A stretch of DNA of 8,871 nt from Chlorobiota bacterium (GTDB lineage Bacteria; Bacteroidota; Ignavibacteria; Kapaibacteriales; NICIL-2): NCBI GenBank assembly GCA_003695605.1, contig RFIK01000101.1:1-8871 (forward strand). The letters are read 5' to 3'. Positions 5,246 to 8,871 of the stretch are shown here, piece after piece. The notes beneath the pieces are model-generated. The model was not told the DNA's origin. It ran no database searches and was given only the letters and a program-made list of their open reading frames with translations. Numbering within the stretch: the stretch's first letter is position 1; the number at the start of each line of letters is the position of its first letter. Both the position numbers and the translations under genes were made by a program.

Positions 5246-7753
5246 ATGGACCGCTTCGTCAACGTTGCAGTGCCGCTACCGATGCGCAAACTCTTCACGT
5301 ACCGCGCCTCGAGCGACCATGCGGTTGAACGCGGCTCGCGTGTCATCGTACCGTTCGGGAATAAATTCTATACCGGCATCGTCGTTGAGCTGGACGTTCC
5401 TCCACATCCAGACGCAAAGCCTATTGCTGAGGTCCTCGATGAACAAAAGCCGGCGATTCCCCCTGTCCTGCTGGACCTTACACGATGGATTGCCGATTAC
5501 TACCTCTGCTCATGGGGTGAAGCACTCGCAGCAGCTCTCCCCCGACCGCTTGCACCCCAATCGGTTGTGCGCGTCCGCATTCGACGAATGCCAAGTGAGC
5601 AAGAGCAGCGTGCGATGGAACGCCGTGCCCCAAAGCGAGCACGATTGCTGACGCTTCTGGCATCACACCGCTCACCGGTGACGATTGCGCATGTAGAGCG
5701 CCAACTGGAAGCAGAAAGCATCACCGCCCAGCTCGAAGCACTCGAGCAAGCCGGGTACATCGAGCTTCTCACCAGTATCGAGGGTGCGCAGTCGCCGCCG
5801 GTGGAGCGTGCGGTCCAGCTTTCGGATGAATTAGCCTCCTCAGCACAGGCATTTCAACGTGTCCTCGAAGAGCTCGAGCGGCGAGCGCCGAAGCAAGCCC
5901 AGGCGCTAGTAGCTATTGCTCAGCACACAACAGAAGTGCGTGCGCCCCTTCGGTGGAAGGATGCTCAGCGCCTGGCAAGCGATGGTGTGCTCCGCGCGCT
6001 TGTTGCTCGTGGCTACCTTGTGCAATCCATGATTGAGCGCAGCAGTCATCCTGAGCCGCCTGTGGAATCGCTCGCTCCCGAGCACAACGAGCGTGAGCTG
6101 CCATTGACTGATGAACAAACACATGCAGTCGAACGCATCCGTCAGGCGCTCGAGGATGGCAAACCGAAAACGTTCCTCCTCCACGGTGTCACCGGCAGCG
6201 GTAAAACGCTCGTGTACATTCACGCTATTGCGACAGCTCTCGAGCAGGGTCGAACAGCACTCGTCCTCGTACCGGAAATTTCGCTGACGCCGCAATTGAT
6301 TGACCGTTTCCACCGTGCATTCGGCGAAGGAGTCATCGCGTTCCATAGCCGCATGAGCGCAACAGAGCGATATACGGCGTGGCGAGCAATTCGCAACGGG
6401 GATGCACGCGTCGTCCTTGGCCCGCGGAGTGCGCTCTTTGCACCACTCGAGCGGGTGGGGATCATCATCGTGGACGAAGAGCACGATCCCAGCTACAAGC
6501 AGGAATCCCCTGCCCCACGCTACCATGGACGCGATGCTGCGGTCGTTCGCGCACACCTTGAGCATGCAGTCGCTGTGCTTGGCTCGGCAACGCCGTCGCT
6601 GGAGAGCATGTACAACGCAGGAACGGGGCGCTATCATCTGCTCGAGCTTGCCAGGCGCGCCGATGGCGCACTGCTCCCGACGATCCGGCTTGTGCATGTG
6701 ATTGAGGAACGCAAACGCGGCGCGATGCATGGGCGCTTTTCTCGCATACTGCTAGAGGCGATCATCGAGCGCGTTGCCAAACGTGAAGGCGTGATTCTCC
6801 TCCACAATCGCCGTGGCTTCGCTCCGCGACTGGAGTGCCCTGAGTGTGGCTACGTTCCGCATTGCAGTACCTGCAGCGTTGCGCTCACCTACCACAAACG
6901 CACCAATCAACTCCGCTGCCACTACTGCGGCCGCAGCTATCCAGTCCCTGACCATTGCCCACAGTGTGGCAACCCGACGCTCGAAGCAATTGGTGCTGGC
7001 ACTCAACGCATCGAAGATGAACTCGACGCACTGCTGAAACAGAACGGTGTTTCTGCGGTTATTGCTCGTGTTGATAGCGACTCAACGTCGCCGAAAGGCT
7101 CACTGCGGAAGCTTCTCCACGATTTCGCAAGCGGCAGAAGCGATATCATCATCGGCACACAGATGATTGCAAAAGGTCTCGACATCGGCCGTGTTACGCT
7201 CGTCGGTGTCATCAATGCAGATATGCAGCTCTACGTCCCCGATTTCCGCGCAGCGGAACGGACGTTTCAACTGCTCACACAGGTTGCCGGTCGCGCCGGC
7301 CGGCGGTCGGACCGACCGGGCGAGGTTATCATCCAAACGGCACATCCCGATCACACGGCAATTCGGTGCGCTGCGATGTACCGCTACGACCTTTTTTACA
7401 ACGACGAACTCCAAGAACGTCGCGAGGCACACTACCCACCATTTTCGCGCGTGGTTCTCGTTGAATTCTCCGGTACCGATGCAGCACTCGTTGAGCAGCA
7501 CGCACAAGCGTTTGCCCACTACATGCCGCGCGGAATCGAAGCAATCACTCCGCTCGGACCGGCTCGGCCGAGCATCGAGCGTCTCGAAAGCAAATACCGC
7601 CGCATCGTGCTCGTCAAAGGTGACCGACAACTCGACCCCAATGGCGTTGAGCTCCGACGAGCGCTACTCACAGCCTGGAGTGCATACACCCAGCGGTATG
7701 CTTCGTCATCGGTGCGGGTAACGATTGACGTTGACACACAATCGTCGCTATGA
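5246..7753 (+). CDS. priA: Primosomal protein N' (PriA), replication-restart helicase
   Basis: Superfamily 2 3'-to-5' DNA helicase that recognises abandoned replication forks and starts primosome assembly for restart. The 835-aa product is somewhat longer than E. coli PriA (732 aa). The N-terminal about 100 residues form the 3'-end-binding domain (FVNVAVPLPMRKLFTY at 4-19). Next comes a winged-helix-like linker (about 120-270) rich in charged Leu/Glu segments. The helicase core has Walker A GVTGSGKT at 314-321, PEISLTPQL near 343-351, the DEEH box at 410-413, GSATPS near 446-451, GTQMIAKGLD at 637-646 and QVAGRAGR at 679-686. Eight zinc-binding cysteines are all present as four pairs: 531/534, 540/543, 558/561 and 571/574. 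The family C-terminal domain follows, including REAHYPPFSR near 726-735. The start is supported by GGGAG 11 nt upstream. The last codons overlap the next gene in an ATGA junction. Confidence 0.98.
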   Translation: MDRFVNVAVPLPMRKLFTYRASSDHAVERGSRVIVPFGNKFYTGIVVELDVPPHPDAKPIAEVLDEQKPAIPPVLLDLTRWIADYYLCSWGEALAAALPRPLAPQSVVRVRIRRMPSEQEQRAMERRAPKRARLLTLLASHRSPVTIAHVERQLEAESITAQLEALEQAGYIELLTSIEGAQSPPVERAVQLSDELASSAQAFQRVLEELERRAPKQAQALVAIAQHTTEVRAPLRWKDAQRLASDGVLRALVARGYLVQSMIERSSHPEPPVESLAPEHNERELPLTDEQTHAVERIRQALEDGKPKTFLLHGVTGSGKTLVYIHAIATALEQGRTALVLVPEISLTPQLIDRFHRAFGEGVIAFHSRMSATERYTAWRAIRNGDARVVLGPRSALFAPLERVGIIIVDEEHDPSYKQESPAPRYHGRDAAVVRAHLEHAVAVLGSATPSLESMYNAGTGRYHLLELARRADGALLPTIRLVHVIEERKRGAMHGRFSRILLEAIIERVAKREGVILLHNRRGFAPRLECPECGYVPHCSTCSVALTYHKRTNQLRCHYCGRSYPVPDHCPQCGNPTLEAIGAGTQRIEDELDALLKQNGVSAVIARVDSDSTSPKGSLRKLLHDFASGRSDIIIGTQMIAKGLDIGRVTLVGVINADMQLYVPDFRAAERTFQLLTQVAGRAGRRSDRPGEVIIQTAHPDHTAIRCAAMYRYDLFYNDELQERREAHYPPFSRVVLVEFSGTDAALVEQHAQAFAHYMPRGIEAITPLGPARPSIERLESKYRRIVLVKGDRQLDPNGVELRRALLTAWSAYTQRYASSSVRVTIDVDTQSSL

Positions 7754-8616
7754 CAATGCGCGCACGAGTCATTCACCTTCTTTCGATACTGATCGCCTCG
7801 TGGCTTCTCAGCTGCGATGTCATTACTCCGCCATATACACGCACAGTCGTGCAAGACACGACGCAGCCTGATACAGGAATGGCGCGATACCACAAAGTGC
7901 TCATCGAAGAATTCACCGGTGTGCAGTGTACCAATTGCCCGATCGGCCACCGCAAGCTCGCAGATCTGGCAATGGTCTATGGCGATAGTATCGTGATCGT
8001 CTCGATACACGCGGGTGAGTTTGCACGTCCTAACGCCTCGAAAGGTTATCCTACTGATTTCCGCACCCCAGCAGGCGAGGAACTCAACACACGGTTTCGT
8101 GTCTTTGCGTACCCCGCCGCAGTGATTGATCGGTCGAAAATTGACGGGACATCGTTCGTCGTTGGTGTGCAGAACTGGGGTTCGGCAATCGCACGCCAGC
8201 TACGAGCGTCAACACCGATTGCCATCGAAACGCATGCGTTCGCTGATACACTCAGCGGCCAACTCGCAATACGTGTGCGTCTGCAATCTCTGGCTGCGAT
8301 CGAGTATCCGCTCAATATCGGCTACTACATCGTGGAAGATAGCGTCGTGGCCCCACAACTCGACAACGGCACATACGTTCCAGACTACATCCACCGTCAT
8401 GTTCTCCGCGATGCACCGCTCGGAGCATATGGAAAGCCATTGATCACATCACAAACTCCCGCAGGCACCACCATCACGCGGACATACACGTACACTCTCC
8501 GCGATGTCACGTGGAATCGGCGCCAGCTGGAGGTTGTCGTGTTCATTGCACGCCCAGAACCGGACTACACCGTGGTTCAATGCCAGAAATCTCATGTGGC
8601 ATTTGGTCAGAAATAG
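7750..8616 (+). CDS. Omp28-like lipoprotein with thioredoxin-fold CxxC motif
   Basis: Predicted exported lipoprotein of 288 aa. The N-terminus has two arginines (Arg4, Arg6), a hydrophobic run from Val7 to Leu20, and a lipobox-like LLSC ending at Cys22, so the mature protein would start at Cys22. After a short linker, KVLIEEFTGVQCTNCP (49-64) matches the start of the thioredoxin-like domain of Omp28-related outer membrane proteins, with a redox-type CxxC at Cys60/Cys63. The cis-proline region is visible as FAYPAAVIDR (119-128, Pro122). Residues from about 140 on are polar, probably beta-rich, with one further cysteine (Cys278). No type IX secretion sorting domain is evident. The ATG at 7750 overlaps the priA stop as ATGA; an alternative ATG at 7756 would drop two residues. 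Family identity is from recognised motifs. Whether it acts as a disulfide oxidoreductase or is only structural is unknown. Confidence 0.85.
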   Translation: MTMRARVIHLLSILIASWLLSCDVITPPYTRTVVQDTTQPDTGMARYHKVLIEEFTGVQCTNCPIGHRKLADLAMVYGDSIVIVSIHAGEFARPNASKGYPTDFRTPAGEELNTRFRVFAYPAAVIDRSKIDGTSFVVGVQNWGSAIARQLRASTPIAIETHAFADTLSGQLAIRVRLQSLAAIEYPLNIGYYIVEDSVVAPQLDNGTYVPDYIHRHVLRDAPLGAYGKPLITSQTPAGTTITRTYTYTLRDVTWNRRQLEVVVFIARPEPDYTVVQCQKSHVAFGQK

Positions 8617-8643
8617 TCGAGCACTGCATTTTTGCAGACAGAT

Positions 8644-8727
8644 GGAGGGTTCGCCTAACTGGTATGGCAGCGGTCTTGAAAACCGCCGGGCGATGAGCCT
8701 GTGGGGGTTCGAGTCCCCCACCCTCCG
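8644..8727 (+). tRNA. tRNA-Ser (anticodon UGA)
   Basis: A complete class II tRNA cloverleaf can be folded by hand. The 7-bp acceptor stem is GGAGGGT with ACCCTCC. The D arm has a 3-bp stem GCC/GGC and GG in its loop. The anticodon stem is GCGGT/ACCGC with loop CTTGAAA, giving anticodon TGA, which reads UCA serine codons. A long variable arm (GGGC-GATGA-GCCT) follows, as expected for serine. The T arm is GGGGG/CCCCC with loop TTCGAGT. The discriminator is G73, also typical of tRNA-Ser. The 3' CCA is not encoded: the bases after G73 read CAC, so CCA must be added enzymatically. It lies 27 nt after the Omp28-like stop codon, in the same direction, and could be read through from that run. Confidence 0.97.
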
Positions 8728-8782
8728 CACCACACAAGCCTACCCGAATGTGGGAGTCTTGCACTTGTTTCACCATCGTGTT

Positions 8783-8786
8783 GGAG
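8783..8786 (+). promoter_or_regulatory. Shine-Dalgarno sequence for the partial lipoprotein gene
   Basis: GGAG lies 8 nt before the ATG at 8795, a standard distance. It supports a real gene starting at the window edge. Confidence 0.55.
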
Positions 8787-8794
8787 ATTGCGTC

Positions 8795-8871
8795 ATGCGG
8801 TACCTTCGTTTTGCGATAGCGATTGCCATCCCCTGTGCGGGATTGTGGCTTGCGTCGTGCAAGTCAGGAAC
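8795..8871 (+). CDS. Putative lipoprotein, N-terminus only (cut by window end)
   Basis: Only the first 25 codons are in the window, and they form a textbook lipoprotein signal peptide: Arg2 and Arg5 at the start, a hydrophobic run from Phe6 to Leu19, and the lipobox LASC with Cys22 as the predicted lipidated residue, followed by Lys-Ser-Gly. A GGAG Shine-Dalgarno sits 8 nt upstream. The predicted lipidated cysteine is at the same position as in the Omp28-like protein upstream, across the tRNA gene. The mature part lies outside, so neither family nor function can be given. The call rests on signal peptide plus ribosome binding site; the frame is open to the edge. Confidence 0.7.
   Translation, partial: MRYLRFAIAIAIPCAGLWLASCKSG

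Noticed and set aside
5906..6730. A 274-codon open frame on the minus strand
   Set aside because: It lies wholly inside priA, whose translation carries all helicase motifs. The antisense product shows no recognisable domain and is explained by GC-rich codon structure.
8624..8637. Perfect inverted repeat CTGCA-TTTT-TGCAG between the Omp28-like gene and the tRNA
   Set aside because: The stem is only 5 bp and no T-run follows it, so it does not qualify as an intrinsic terminator. It may be chance, or a processing signal near the tRNA 5' end.
1..8871. A defence, mobile or otherwise undescribed multi-gene system
   Set aside because: All but two protein genes (the DUF5683 protein and the truncated last lipoprotein) belong to well-known families with intact signature residues. 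There are no integrases, transposases, repeat arrays, reverse transcriptases or clusters of unknown genes.

Overview
This window is a chromosomal housekeeping segment from a bacterium that most resembles the Bacteroidota/Chlorobiota side of the FCB group; Ignavibacteria, Chlorobi or Kapabacteria-like lineages would fit. That placement is inferred from three things: a DUF5683 membrane protein, an Omp28-like thioredoxin-fold lipoprotein, and the sequence style of the Fur and TopA proteins. Base composition is moderately GC-rich by eye (mid-50s percent). Two starts have good Shine-Dalgarno sequences (priA and the last lipoprotein); most others show none. No mobile element, CRISPR array, phage gene or toxin-antitoxin pair is visible.

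Layout. On the minus strand, a Fur-family metalloregulator (1935-2441) is followed after 7 nt by topA (DNA topoisomerase I), which runs off the left edge. A 44-bp divergent spacer (2442-2485) separates them from a plus-strand series: an FtsB/DivIC-type septum protein, RidA (enamine/imine deaminase), a DUF5683 protein, leucyl aminopeptidase PepA, the primosomal helicase PriA, an Omp28-like lipoprotein with a CxxC motif, tRNA-Ser(UGA), and the first 25 codons of another lipoprotein cut by the right edge. Coding density is very high. The longest gene-free gap is 67 bp, between the tRNA and the last lipoprotein. Two plus-strand junctions overlap (ridA/DUF5683 by 38 nt, priA/Omp28-like by 4 nt), and no convincing intrinsic terminator was found.

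How the genes relate. The plus-strand genes cover division, metabolite damage control, envelope, peptide turnover and replication restart, so this looks like a co-transcribed housekeeping run, not a single pathway. The minus-strand fur-topA pair may be one transcript. I looked for an undescribed system and found none that the sequence supports. The most interesting points are the fur-topA coupling, the very short divergent spacer, the thioredoxin-like lipoprotein translationally coupled to priA, and the excess of CTCGAG in priA.
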